Assembly (NCBI GenBank): GCA_000440235.1
Contig: ALKQ01000001.1
Span: 80,446 to 144,445, forward strand
Source of the DNA: Streptococcus suis 10581
Lineage (GTDB): Bacteria > Bacillota > Bacilli > Lactobacillales > Streptococcaceae
DNA length: 64,000 bases
Reading direction: 5' to 3'
The stretch's first letter is position 1. Each line of letters opens with the position of its first letter. The position numbers and the translations under genes were made by a program. The notes below the pieces were generated by a model. That model had not been told where the DNA came from. It saw only the letters and a list, made by a program, of their open reading frames with translations, and made no database searches. Shown here piece by piece: positions 33,691-42,928 of the stretch.

Positions 33691-36600
33691 ATGAAAAAAG
33701 AAAACGTAATTCAATCACACGGTTCAATTCGCAAACTCAAGGCTTATGGTGCAGTTGGAGTTCTATCTATCGGAATGATGACTATTGTAGGTACAGTGAG
33801 TGCGAAAGCAGAAGAGGTTGCAGGGACAGCTATTGTCGCAACTACCACAACTTCAACTGAAGTAACGCAAGGGCAGGTTGATCAGGCACAAGCTCAAGTG
33901 GATACAAGCAAGGAAACTCTTAATCAAGCAACAGCAAATGTTGCAACTGCAGAACAGTCCGTTTCAGCAGCTGAAGCAACTTATGCCACTGCAACAGACG
34001 CAGTGAACGATAAGCAAGAAGAAATCGCTACTGTTCAGGAGCAAGTGGATAGCAATCCAACTGTTGCACAAGCACAGGAACAAGTGGATACTGCATCTCA
34101 AACCGTTACTAATACACAAAACGAGATTAAAGAAACACAAGCAGATGTATCAAATCTTGAAAATCAAGTGTCTGCCAACGAAACGGCTGTAGCTAACGCC
34201 GAAACCCAGGCAACCAATGCTGAGACTGCAAAAGAACAAGCTGACAAGCAGTTGACACAGGATCTGGCAGATGAGAAAACTGCGCAAGATGCAGTAGCAA
34301 GTGCACAGGTGGATGTCAACACTGCAAAAGCAGTTGTAGCAGAGAAAGAAGCAGCTGTAACAACAGCCACTCAAGAAGTAACTACAAAAGAAACTGAAGT
34401 AGCTACCGCTGAGTCAAAACTTGCAGAAGCTCAAGCTGCCGATGCAAAACGCCAAGCAGATATTAACACTGCTCAGACAGAAGTAAACACTGCACAAACA
34501 GGCGCAAGCAATGCTCAAGCCCAATTAGACAGTGCTAATGCCAATTTGACAGCTGTTGAAAATAATATTTCAACAGCTCAAACTGAATTGGACAAAGCAA
34601 ACTTGGCACTTAACTCAATCTATACTGTAGAGCTTTCCGAAACATACAAGTCTTTGCTTGACCAATTCTACAAAGCTCGCTATGTTACAAAAAACACAAC
34701 AGAGATGAATCGTGTATGGACATTACTACAGGCTGAGTCAGATCGTTTATATACTGCTTCGATCAACGCTAAAAATCTCCGCACTTTGCGTGATGCCTTG
34801 AATGCTATCGAAAGCAACAAACGAGTAGTTGTGGTTGCAAATAGCGGAGGTCTTAACCAGCTAACAAGAGAAGACCGATTGGAATTAACGCAGTTTGCCC
34901 AAACGATTATCAATGATCTCCGTTCTCAAATGGGCATCACATCAGAAGTCCTAGTTACAGAGGGGTCTCTCGACCTCGCTAACATGGTCGCAAAAGAGTA
35001 TTTAGCAGATGATTGGGATATGACAAAGGGACATAACAGTCAAGCTCTTCTCCGAGTACAAGATGCTACAAATTCACGTATTGAAGAAGATGCTGACCCA
35101 TGGAGTTACACATTTACTTCAGATGCCACAATGACAACTCTTAAAGTTCGTTTGGCAACTGCTATTGAAGCGATGATGCTTGATGATTATTCACCATCTC
35201 AACATTTTGGACATGCTATTTCATTGATTGGTTTGGATTCAAAATACTTAGCTAATGAAACCGGCAATCAGTATTTTGGACTTTCTGGTTATACAGGGTC
35301 TAAAAACTCTGCTTTGTTGATGGAGTTCAATGACCACGGAGTTGTCTCAAGCAAAATTGGAGGAACACCAATTGCTAACCCGATTTCCAAAGAGGCTCTT
35401 CAAGCAGCAGTTACCAGCGCTGAGAACAAACTAGCAAGTGCTCAAGCGAAACTGGCTCCTGCTCAGCAAGCTGTAACAAGCGCTACAAACAAATTGCAAG
35501 CAGCGCAAGGCACTTTGAAATTGGCACAGGATAAGCTAGCCAAAGCAAAAGCAGTTCCTGTTCAAATACCTGCCGCGCAAAAAGCATTGGATGTTGCTAA
35601 AACTAACTTGGCAACTGCTCAGGCAAAACTTGCTACTACTAAAGCCGAACTTGCGAACGCTAAATCAGTCCTTGCTAACAAAGAAGAAGTTTTGACATCA
35701 GCTCAAAATACCCTTCGCTTAGCACAAGCTGACGTTGCAACAAGTCGTGCGAACGTGGAGACAAAGGCACAAGCCCTTGTGACTGCTAAAAGAAACCTTA
35801 CATCTGCACAAAGCACTTTGGCAACTTCACAAAAAGCCTTGGCAGATGAAAAAGCAGTTTTGACTAACTTGCAGACTGCGCTGACTACTGTTCAAAAACA
35901 GCTTAAGACTGCTAAAACTACTCTGACAACAGTACAAGGTTATGCGAACAAGCTTAATCAATTGAAGGCTGAGTTAGAACCATTGCTTGCAGAACAAACA
36001 GCCGCTAAAGATGTCTTGGACAATGCAGAAGCTAAATTGGCAACTGTGACTCTCGAAAAATCTGTTGCGCAAGCTAATTACGAAAAATCTGTTGCTGAGT
36101 TGAAAACTGTTCAAGCTCAGTACGATGCTTACCAAGCTTACCTAGCAGCAAAAGCTGAGGCAGATCGTTTAGAAGCAGAGCGCATTGAAGCAGAGCGTAA
36201 AGCAGAAGAAGCTCGCATCAAAGCTGAACAGGATGCTAAAGCAAAAGTGGAAGCGGAAAAATTAGCTAACGAAGCGAAGGCTAAAGCAGAGGCAGAACGT
36301 TTGGCAAAAGAAGCTGCAGAAAAAGCTCGTTTAGAGGCTGAGAAGAAAGCTCAAGAAGAAGCTGAGGCTAAGGCAAAAGCCGAAGCAGACCGTTTGGAAG
36401 CGGAACGCATTGAAGCAGAGCGTAAGGCAGAAGAAGCTCGCATCAAAGCTGAACAGGATGCCAAAGCTAAAGCTGAAGCAGAAAAATTAGCGAATGAAGC
36501 AAAAGCCAAAGCAGAAGCTGAACGTTTGGCAAAAGAAGCTGCAGAGAAAGCTCGTCTAGAGGCTGAGAAAAAAGCTCAAGAAGAAGAAGAAGCAGAAGCT

Positions 36601-37089
36601 AAGGTAAAAGCTGAAGAAGAGGCGAAAGCAAAAGCCGAAGCAGAACGCATTGCAAAAGAAGCCGCAGAAAAAGCCCGCTTAGAGGCTGAGATGAAGGCTC
36701 AGGAAGAAGCTGAAACTATCAATGGTGATACAAAAGAACCTACTCAACACCCTAAAGATGATAAACCAGTGGAAGAACCAAAATCAGATGAGGACTTGAT
36801 CACTGTTAAAGGAGAGCCTACTTATCATGAATTGCCTACGATTGACATCGATGAATTAGTCAGCGACTTCAATGTTGATAGAAAGCCAGCAAATACAATT
36901 TTAAATCCAACTATCCAAGCCCAGTCTAAAAGTGTTGGAACTGCCAAGGATGCACATTCTAATCAATCAGGTAAGATTGCAACTCTTCCTGAAACAGGGA
37001 CAGCCGACAACTTATTGCTTTCAGTAATTGGCATGGGCTTGTCTTCGCTTGGACTAGTAATTAGCAGAAGAGAAAAGCATTCTAAGTAA
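33691..37089 (+). CDS. LPXTG wall-anchored SEC10/PgrA-type surface protein
   Basis: 1132 residues. It starts with a KxYSIRK-like signal (here [20 protein letters not shown], cleavage after SAKAEE), then an Ala/Thr/Gln-rich coiled coil (about 60-300), a globular PgrA-like domain (about 310-560, with [18 protein letters not shown]-type segment and [12 protein letters not shown]), a second coiled coil, a charged 75-residue repeat ([20 protein letters not shown]) and the sorting signal LPETG plus hydrophobic tail and RREKHSK. PgrA proteins block donor cells or mediate adhesion. GGGAGG is 13 bases before the ATG; the in-frame upstream codon at 33670 lacks a better site. Confidence 0.88.
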   Translation: MKKENVIQSHGSIRKLKAYGAVGVLSIGMMTIVGTVSAKAEEVAGTAIVATTTTSTEVTQGQVDQAQAQVDTSKETLNQATANVATAEQSVSAAEATYATATDAVNDKQEEIATVQEQVDSNPTVAQAQEQVDTASQTVTNTQNEIKETQADVSNLENQVSANETAVANAETQATNAETAKEQADKQLTQDLADEKTAQDAVASAQVDVNTAKAVVAEKEAAVTTATQEVTTKETEVATAESKLAEAQAADAKRQADINTAQTEVNTAQTGASNAQAQLDSANANLTAVENNISTAQTELDKANLALNSIYTVELSETYKSLLDQFYKARYVTKNTTEMNRVWTLLQAESDRLYTASINAKNLRTLRDALNAIESNKRVVVVANSGGLNQLTREDRLELTQFAQTIINDLRSQMGITSEVLVTEGSLDLANMVAKEYLADDWDMTKGHNSQALLRVQDATNSRIEEDADPWSYTFTSDATMTTLKVRLATAIEAMMLDDYSPSQHFGHAISLIGLDSKYLANETGNQYFGLSGYTGSKNSALLMEFNDHGVVSSKIGGTPIANPISKEALQAAVTSAENKLASAQAKLAPAQQAVTSATNKLQAAQGTLKLAQDKLAKAKAVPVQIPAAQKALDVAKTNLATAQAKLATTKAELANAKSVLANKEEVLTSAQNTLRLAQADVATSRANVETKAQALVTAKRNLTSAQSTLATSQKALADEKAVLTNLQTALTTVQKQLKTAKTTLTTVQGYANKLNQLKAELEPLLAEQTAAKDVLDNAEAKLATVTLEKSVAQANYEKSVAELKTVQAQYDAYQAYLAAKAEADRLEAERIEAERKAEEARIKAEQDAKAKVEAEKLANEAKAKAEAERLAKEAAEKARLEAEKKAQEEAEAKAKAEADRLEAERIEAERKAEEARIKAEQDAKAKAEAEKLANEAKAKAEAERLAKEAAEKARLEAEKKAQEEEEAEAKVKAEEEAKAKAEAERIAKEAAEKARLEAEMKAQEEAETINGDTKEPTQHPKDDKPVEEPKSDEDLITVKGEPTYHELPTIDIDELVSDFNVDRKPANTILNPTIQAQSKSVGTAKDAHSNQSGKIATLPETGTADNLLLSVIGMGLSSLGLVISRREKHSK
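36151..36600 (+). repeat. 225-bp tandem repeat in the surface protein gene
   Basis: Two copies with a period of 225 bp (75 codons, starting at 36151 and 36376) plus a partial third. They encode the Ala/Glu/Lys-rich rod that holds the head away from the wall; copy number could vary by recombination. Confidence 0.8.
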
Positions 37090-37172
37090 TAAGTTTTGCT
37101 TAGTTCTCTGGTATGGGGTTGTGTGAGGCTAATAATGTGTTATTCGTATCTTTCAAGGAGTTGGGGGTTAAT

Positions 37173-38210
37173 ATGAAGAAAGAAGAATGGATTGAGGTAT
37201 TCGAAGAGATTCATGGGCGAATACCCAGTGTTGAAGAGGTTTTAGCAGCCGAAAAAGCTGGAGAGATAATCGGTAATCTTGATGCAGAAGTTGTTTCTGT
37301 AAATTATAATCAAGCAGGATCAGCACGTAATTCGAGTAATGGGTACGGATATAGGAAAAATTCTCTGTTTTCATACTTGAAGTTTTGTTATGAGAATAAG
37401 AAGTGGGCCATCTTAGCTTACTTCAGTACCTTGATAGGTCTAGGTTTATGCCTAGCGGTTTGGCCTGGGATACTAGCCATATTGTTATCGATGTTTATGA
37501 TTTCAGAAACAGGTCAAAACATGGTCTGTAAGATGATTAGTGCCAAGCCAATAGAACGCCAAGAATATCAGAGTACAATTGTTCAACCAATTACAAAGAT
37601 AATCCAAAAGGAGCGAGAGCAGGGGCTAATCTTACCAGAGAGTATCGAAATTAGGATAATACAAAATGAGTTGCCAGTTGCGTATGCTGTTGGGATGAAT
37701 CGGATCTTAGTATCTGAAAGTTTACTAGATAGTCCTCATTTTTTAGAATCTAAAATTAAGTTTGAACTTCATCGTATTCATAATATGGCACCAAATTTGC
37801 TACTCGTTGTTGTTGGAGCTAATATACTATTGGTGTTGGCTGGACTAATCGTCATGTTATCTGGGAGTTTGGACAAAAACTATGGTGATCGTAGAAGTTC
37901 ATTCTGGACAGGTGGTAGGTCACAAGCCGCTAATGGAGCTATTTTATACTACGGAAGTTTAGCAGCCTTAGCTGCAATTCTCGGACTAACCTTTCTTTTT
38001 GTTAAATCTGTTGTAAGACGTGATGTCGAATTGTCTGATGGATTTATGGTAAGGCAGGGGTTGGGGCAGGTACATTGTTTATATCTTGATAAGGTTAATA
38101 CTTTTGATCAAACAATGTCTAAGAAAGTCTTTGAACTAGGTTTTCCAGATATAGACACTCGAATTGCGGTGATGCAAAATCAGCATGGCGTCAATTACCA
38201 GGCTAATTAA
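37173..38210 (+). CDS. membrane protein, M48-like with broken active site
   Basis: 345 residues. It opens with a 32-residue module KKEEWIEVFEEIHGRIPS shared with the next gene. Two hydrophobic helices lie near 95-125 and further ones near 225-250 and 275-295. Between them ELPVAYAVGMNRILVSESLL resembles the segment before the HExxH of M48 (HtpX-like) peptidases, but the motif position reads FELHRIH, so the zinc-binding His-Glu pair is missing. Likely an inactive M48-like protein; that family link is tentative. ATG 37173 has AAGGAG 12 bases upstream. Confidence 0.55.
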   Translation: MKKEEWIEVFEEIHGRIPSVEEVLAAEKAGEIIGNLDAEVVSVNYNQAGSARNSSNGYGYRKNSLFSYLKFCYENKKWAILAYFSTLIGLGLCLAVWPGILAILLSMFMISETGQNMVCKMISAKPIERQEYQSTIVQPITKIIQKEREQGLILPESIEIRIIQNELPVAYAVGMNRILVSESLLDSPHFLESKIKFELHRIHNMAPNLLLVVVGANILLVLAGLIVMLSGSLDKNYGDRRSSFWTGGRSQAANGAILYYGSLAALAAILGLTFLFVKSVVRRDVELSDGFMVRQGLGQVHCLYLDKVNTFDQTMSKKVFELGFPDIDTRIAVMQNQHGVNYQAN

Positions 38211-38224
38211 AGAAAGGAGAAGTT

Positions 38225-38845
38225 ATGGTGACTAAGGAAGAATGGATGGTATCCTTTGAACAAGAACATGGTCGCAAACCCGTACCTAAAGAATTTGTTG
38301 ATGCCCGTCAGAATGGAGAATTTGAAGTTGCGGATACAGAAAGCGTTCTTGTTAGCAATGTTGATTCAGTGGTTGATGCAATAGACTTGACGACCGAAAA
38401 GGAAGCGACGATAGAATCAGATCTTGCTAATGATGATAAGGTAAGTGAGCCGAAACTGGAAGAGTACGCAATTGGTCCTAAAGTATTTTGTTTTAATTGC
38501 GGAAAAGCGAACCAGACAAGCGCTGAAACGTGTATTCAATGTGATACAAAGTTATCGAAGGGGAGGGAGACTAGGTCTTTCTTTTCCGACTTTACCTCTA
38601 AATTGACGGAAGTAAGTGTCATTGCTAGTAAAAAAACGAAGGAACTCACTCATAATGCCCAAGCCAACGCTCAGATTTTCTCAGAAAAGAAAAAACGAGA
38701 GACTCTGATACAAGCATTGGGGAATGCCTACTATGAAAGGAACAAAGAGAAGTCAGGTGGCGAGTTCCAAGAGCTTTTTGATGAAATAAAAGGCATTGAT
38801 AAACTGATTCAAGACCTTAATGAATCAATCAAACAGAATCATTAA
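38225..38845 (+). CDS. zinc-ribbon protein with shared N-terminal module
   Basis: 206 residues. The N-terminus KEEWMVSFEQEHGRKPVPKE matches the module of the previous protein. The middle has a clear zinc ribbon, CFNCGKANQTSAETCIQC (CxxC-N-CxxC), and the C-terminal third is coiled-coil helix. It lacks a signal or membrane segment. It starts 14 bases after the previous gene with AAAGGAG. The two proteins may interact through their shared module, or bind the same partner. Confidence 0.6.
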   Translation: MVTKEEWMVSFEQEHGRKPVPKEFVDARQNGEFEVADTESVLVSNVDSVVDAIDLTTEKEATIESDLANDDKVSEPKLEEYAIGPKVFCFNCGKANQTSAETCIQCDTKLSKGRETRSFFSDFTSKLTEVSVIASKKTKELTHNAQANAQIFSEKKKRETLIQALGNAYYERNKEKSGGEFQELFDEIKGIDKLIQDLNESIKQNH

Positions 38846-38882
38846 GGTGTTAGCTGAATATTGTTGGGATAATGGAGTAGAG

Positions 38883-39800
38883 ATGATTACGCTAAATAAT
38901 TTTTTAAAGATAAGGTCGCAAGTTGAACTGGTTCATAGGATCTTGATTATTAGCCTGGTGCTTGTAATATGGTCAACATTTTTTAAAGTAATTGACAATG
39001 GAAATGGCGAACAGTTCAATATGTATGCAACAGTAAGTGGGCTCTTTGGACCGAGCTTATTCTTAGCGGTGTCGTTAATTGAATTAGGGGCGGTTTTTAC
39101 AAAGAATGAAAAGGTATTTATTCCTTTGAGAGTAGTCAATACATTTTGGCTTTTTAACCTTCTAAATAATATTTCGACTATTGTGGCGAATGATCAATCA
39201 ATGGCCAACCGTTCAAATAAATTTCGAACATTCGCTGAAATTACAGCAGGTCTTTTTACAGGATGGTCTCCCTCAATTACAAAAATACAGTCTTTTAACT
39301 TGTTAGGTGGCTACTCCGTGATTCGCTATATTCTTTTCTTTAGTATTTTGGTGTTCCTTGGATACCTATTTTTAAGGTTTGTGAAAAAACAAGAATTGGA
39401 GATGGGAATCTCTCAAAACATCCTAACCATTCAGGATGTGCTGGTGGCCTTTAACAGGGATAAGCTAATCACGGTTGGCACACTATTGTTATTGATTTCA
39501 CCATTTTTTAAATTTATTGCCTTGCAAAATTCGCCCATTGGACGAGTCCCAGCATTTGCTACAAATTATATTTTTGCAACAGCTATCGTTGTATTGGCTG
39601 GTCTTCTATTGTTGTCATTTGCACGTGGTAATGATAAAGCTTTTGCATACTATAGTATTGCTATCGCACTTACTTTTATTCGACTTAATCCCTTTTATGT
39701 TTTTCAGAATGGGGAACTGAATATAGGATATTTTCTATACCTAGCAGGATTAGGCATTCTAATCTATTATTATTTGACAAAAAATGTAATCAAACAGTAG
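38883..39800 (+). CDS. polytopic membrane protein
   Basis: About 305 residues with roughly eight hydrophobic helices (for example ILIISLVLVIWSTFF, LFGPSLFLAVSLIELG, YILFFSILVFLGYLFLRF and FLYLAGLGILIYYYLT). No transport motif was recognised. ATG 38883 is preferred over 38820 because GGAG lies just before it and because 38820 falls inside the upstream gene. The gene is third in a row of four envelope genes of element 2. Confidence 0.6.
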   Translation: MITLNNFLKIRSQVELVHRILIISLVLVIWSTFFKVIDNGNGEQFNMYATVSGLFGPSLFLAVSLIELGAVFTKNEKVFIPLRVVNTFWLFNLLNNISTIVANDQSMANRSNKFRTFAEITAGLFTGWSPSITKIQSFNLLGGYSVIRYILFFSILVFLGYLFLRFVKKQELEMGISQNILTIQDVLVAFNRDKLITVGTLLLLISPFFKFIALQNSPIGRVPAFATNYIFATAIVVLAGLLLLSFARGNDKAFAYYSIAIALTFIRLNPFYVFQNGELNIGYFLYLAGLGILIYYYLTKNVIKQ

Positions 39801-39820
39801 ATGGAAAATGGAGATAACAA

Positions 39821-40765
39821 ATGAAAAAGATAATTATTGCACTGATTTTTAGCGGTTTGATTTTAACAGCATGTGACAGTAAAACAAGCGAGACGACCAC
39901 ATCATCTAGTCAAACTAGTTCAACGGAGCAGATTGAGGAAAGCAGTACCAATTCAAGTAGCTCGAAAAATGAGGAATTTCAATTAGTTCCTTATGACGAA
40001 GTTCACGAATTTAAAAATGCAATAGCAACTCGAGGAACTTTGGATGATCAAGGTATCTATCGCTATGATTTTCTAAATGAAGATGATGCGGTATATGATG
40101 CTATGTCCTACGAAGAAGTTGAAGATATCTATCCTGTCCAGGAACAAGAGGAGATTGAGGTCACTCTTGGAACAAACTTCACGATTGATGATTACAATTT
40201 CAATTTAGCTAATGTGACAGAAAATACACTCTATAAAAATATTCTCGGTGAGGAAGAAGCTGGAGGTTTGTTAGCACTCGAACTTGAAAATGGTGAATCG
40301 GAAGATAGAAGTTTGCGATTGCCCTCTCAGATTGGAGAAGTGATAAAACCAATAGACATTAGCTATACTGTCATAAACACTGAAAAACGGGCAGTTTCGG
40401 TAGGGGATGCTCGTATAAAAAGAATTAGTGTTGGTCATTATGGAAAAACGATTAGTAAGACTAAAGAGAATCTAGGTGCTAGAGTTGCTTATGAAGGAAT
40501 AAACTTATTCATTACTCGTACGCAGTTTATTGAGAATGTAAAGATAAATAATCCAATATTTCATGATGAAAATTTTTACTACAATAAAGAGTATAATAAG
40601 GAGTTCAAAAATGTAAGCATTTCTTATATTTTGGATGCTGGTGCTGACGGAGATGTTGATACAGAGAATGATAACTCAATTGTGACATTCAAATTTGTAG
40701 ACGAACAGCTTATGAGCATCGAACTAGATTGTACGGATTCTTATCTTAATCTAGAGGTGGAGTAA
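39821..40765 (+). CDS. predicted lipoprotein
   Basis: 314 residues. The N-terminus has a lipoprotein signal ending in LILTAC, then a Ser/Thr-rich spacer and an acidic soluble domain with no recognised fold (YDEVHEFKNAIATRG onward). It follows the membrane protein by 20 bases. It presumably sits on the outer face of the membrane and may work with the membrane proteins encoded upstream. A terminator follows. Confidence 0.65.
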   Translation: MKKIIIALIFSGLILTACDSKTSETTTSSSQTSSTEQIEESSTNSSSSKNEEFQLVPYDEVHEFKNAIATRGTLDDQGIYRYDFLNEDDAVYDAMSYEEVEDIYPVQEQEEIEVTLGTNFTIDDYNFNLANVTENTLYKNILGEEEAGGLLALELENGESEDRSLRLPSQIGEVIKPIDISYTVINTEKRAVSVGDARIKRISVGHYGKTISKTKENLGARVAYEGINLFITRTQFIENVKINNPIFHDENFYYNKEYNKEFKNVSISYILDAGADGDVDTENDNSIVTFKFVDEQLMSIELDCTDSYLNLEVE

Positions 40766-40787
40766 TCTAGTATTGATAATATTTATT

Positions 40788-40820
40788 AGGATAGCAAATA
40801 GCTTGCTGTCCTATTTTTTT
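40788..40820 (+). terminator. terminator of the envelope operon
   Basis: AGGATAGCAA pairs with TTGCTGTCCT around ATAGC, followed by ATTTTTTT. Confidence 0.85.
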
Positions 40821-41016
40821 ATTATAGCATTTAGTAACTAGCTATTTAATCTACTTAGATGTGAGTATGTGTAAGGAGAAAGATATTAGCATCGCTGAGG
40901 AGATGGGATTATTTAACTCTGCACACTTCGGTTGACTTTTTTATTGGTTTTTCTTGTTTTTGTCTCCTTGGTCTGTTATAATGAAGTTAAATAACAAACG
41001 AATTTGAGGTGAATAA

Positions 41017-41724
41017 ATGAAATACAGTTATGATATTGAAAGAGAAGTAATCATCAAGTGTTTGGAAGCGATGAGTTTTACAACTAGGCATCTGGAGCAG
41101 GATTATAAAGTTGCTATCTCAGAGACTAGTCAAAATGGAATTCATCAGGCTACTTGGGCACGAAGATCGGATATGCTTAAAGACTTATTTGATAATAGCT
41201 TTGTTTGGAAAGTTTTGCATATTAAGAGGGGGATTTGGCAATTTGACCCTATACTGAATATTGAGACAGGTGAACTAATAGCCTTCTTCTCCAAAAATAA
41301 TTTTAGGACAATTCGTAATCGATATTTTAAAAAAGGAACCTCTACTCATTATACCTTAAGTTTACTCTTGAAAAATGAGGGGCTTTACCCTGAACAAGAA
41401 GTAGAACAGCTTTCTCTTTTTGATGCTGATAGCTCTGAAGTGAAAAGAAGAGAAGCTGATTTGGTTAGGATGCTTGGTGAGTATTGTGAACATGTGACTA
41501 AGATTAGATTTTTGATTGTTGATTACGTAGGTCAAGAAGCTGTGAGTGCTTCGTTAGAAGACTACACTCCACAATTTTTATCAGTTAGTTCGGTGGATAT
41601 TTCGCACTTACTTCCAAGTTCAGCTGGAATAATTAGAACTGAGGCCATACGTGATGAACAGGTGAATGATTTAGTAGATGAGCCTCAACTCGTTACATTA
41701 AAACCAAAAGTAAAAGGAATATAA
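41017..41724 (+). CDS. DUF5986-like protein paired with ImmA gene
   Basis: A 235-residue soluble protein starting KYSYDIEREVIIKCLEAMSF, with a central VLHIKRGIWQFDPILNIETG and a C-terminal half containing SLFDADSSEVKRRE. I believe it belongs to DUF5986, whose function is unknown. A TGTTATAAT promoter-like sequence precedes it and GAGGTG is its RBS. It is followed after two bases by an XRE-ImmA gene, so the two are one unit; such pairs are typical of toxin-antitoxin or metallopeptidase-regulator systems. Functional reading is inference. Confidence 0.55.
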   Translation: MKYSYDIEREVIIKCLEAMSFTTRHLEQDYKVAISETSQNGIHQATWARRSDMLKDLFDNSFVWKVLHIKRGIWQFDPILNIETGELIAFFSKNNFRTIRNRYFKKGTSTHYTLSLLLKNEGLYPEQEVEQLSLFDADSSEVKRREADLVRMLGEYCEHVTKIRFLIVDYVGQEAVSASLEDYTPQFLSVSSVDISHLLPSSAGIIRTEAIRDEQVNDLVDEPQLVTLKPKVKGI

Positions 41725-41726
41725 TA

Positions 41727-42884
41727 ATGGCTCAAGAATTTAATGGAGATAGACTTAGGGAATCGAGATATTTTAGACATTATTCCATTAGCCAATTGGC
41801 GGAGAACGTTGGAGTTTCTAAACAGATGATTTCTAAATACGAAAAGAATTTATCAAAGCCGAGTTCCGAGGTATTGCAAAAAATAATTTTTGAACTGAAA
41901 TTTCCGCTGTCCTTCTATCAAACAAAAGATAAATTTATAACTACTGATTTAGGCACTTTTTATAGGAGTAAGTTAACATCCTCACAAACTGAGAAGAAGT
42001 CTAGTGAGATGCTAAAAAAAGCACTGGCTCTCTTGGCGAATTTTTTTGAAGATTATGTTGATTTCCCGAAATTAGCAGAATTTGAAAGTCATGAAAATGC
42101 TTCACCAGAGGAAGTTGCAAATCAGATAAGAAAGAGTTGGGGATTAGGTGATAGCCCAATTTCCAGTGTTCTCAGGTTACTAGAAACAAATGGATTCCAT
42201 ATTGCTATAATTAATTCAAAGTCTGAGAAAGTGGATGCTTTTGGAAGTTTTGTTGAATTGAAAATGGAAACAGATTCTGAAAGATATTATTGTATTTTAA
42301 TTGACCAAGATAATAATAATTTTTTCAGGCAACAATTTAGCTTGGCTCATGAGTTAGGGCATTGGGCTTTGCATGCAAGAACAGTATATCCACAGGAGCT
42401 TTCAAATATTGAATATAGACAAATGGAGCAAGAAGCTAATAGATTTGCTTCGAGTTTTTTATTACCAGCCTCTGCTTTTTCTGAAGATTTAAAAGGACAT
42501 GAAGAAGACCTAGCATATTATTTGAAATTGAAGTCTAAGTGGAATGTATCTATAGCCAGTATGATTTATCGTGCAAAGGATTTGGGTTTGTTAAACTCGG
42601 AACAATATACTCGTCTACAAAAAAGAATGAGTGCCAGAGGATGGCGAAGAGAGGAACCAGAGGATGCAAGTATTCCAGTATCACGACCAATCCTTGCTAA
42701 ACAGGCATATAAATTACTGACGGATGCGGGCCTATTTGAAAAACAATCCATAGTCCAGCGATTTAATCTCAAATACGGCTATCCTCTGCCAGTAGAGATA
42801 CTTTCAGAGCTTATGGACATTCCAAAGGAGACGTTGTTACAAGAGAGAAATAATATTGTACATTTAAAATCTAGGACTTTGTAA
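41727..42884 (+). CDS. XRE-ImmA/IrrE metallopeptidase regulator
   Basis: 385 residues. The N-terminal XRE helix-turn-helix is HYSISQLAENVGVSKQMISK; the middle and C-terminal part is a COG2856/ImmA-IrrE domain with zinc motif QQFSLAHELGHWALHAR (HExxH) and a later Glu in MEQEANRFASSFLLP. Such proteases cleave repressors of mobile elements or antitoxins. All expected metal ligands are visible. It lies directly after the DUF5986-like gene with a two-base gap, and before the AlbA_2 gene. Confidence 0.85.
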   Translation: MAQEFNGDRLRESRYFRHYSISQLAENVGVSKQMISKYEKNLSKPSSEVLQKIIFELKFPLSFYQTKDKFITTDLGTFYRSKLTSSQTEKKSSEMLKKALALLANFFEDYVDFPKLAEFESHENASPEEVANQIRKSWGLGDSPISSVLRLLETNGFHIAIINSKSEKVDAFGSFVELKMETDSERYYCILIDQDNNNFFRQQFSLAHELGHWALHARTVYPQELSNIEYRQMEQEANRFASSFLLPASAFSEDLKGHEEDLAYYLKLKSKWNVSIASMIYRAKDLGLLNSEQYTRLQKRMSARGWRREEPEDASIPVSRPILAKQAYKLLTDAGLFEKQSIVQRFNLKYGYPLPVEILSELMDIPKETLLQERNNIVHLKSRTL

Positions 42885-42928
42885 ATTATGAATTTTTAAG
42901 TATTTTTTATATGTTTAAGGAGAACTAT

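Noticed and set aside
37173-38210. Active HtpX-type protease
   Set aside because: The expected HExxH reads FELHR, without the metal ligands.
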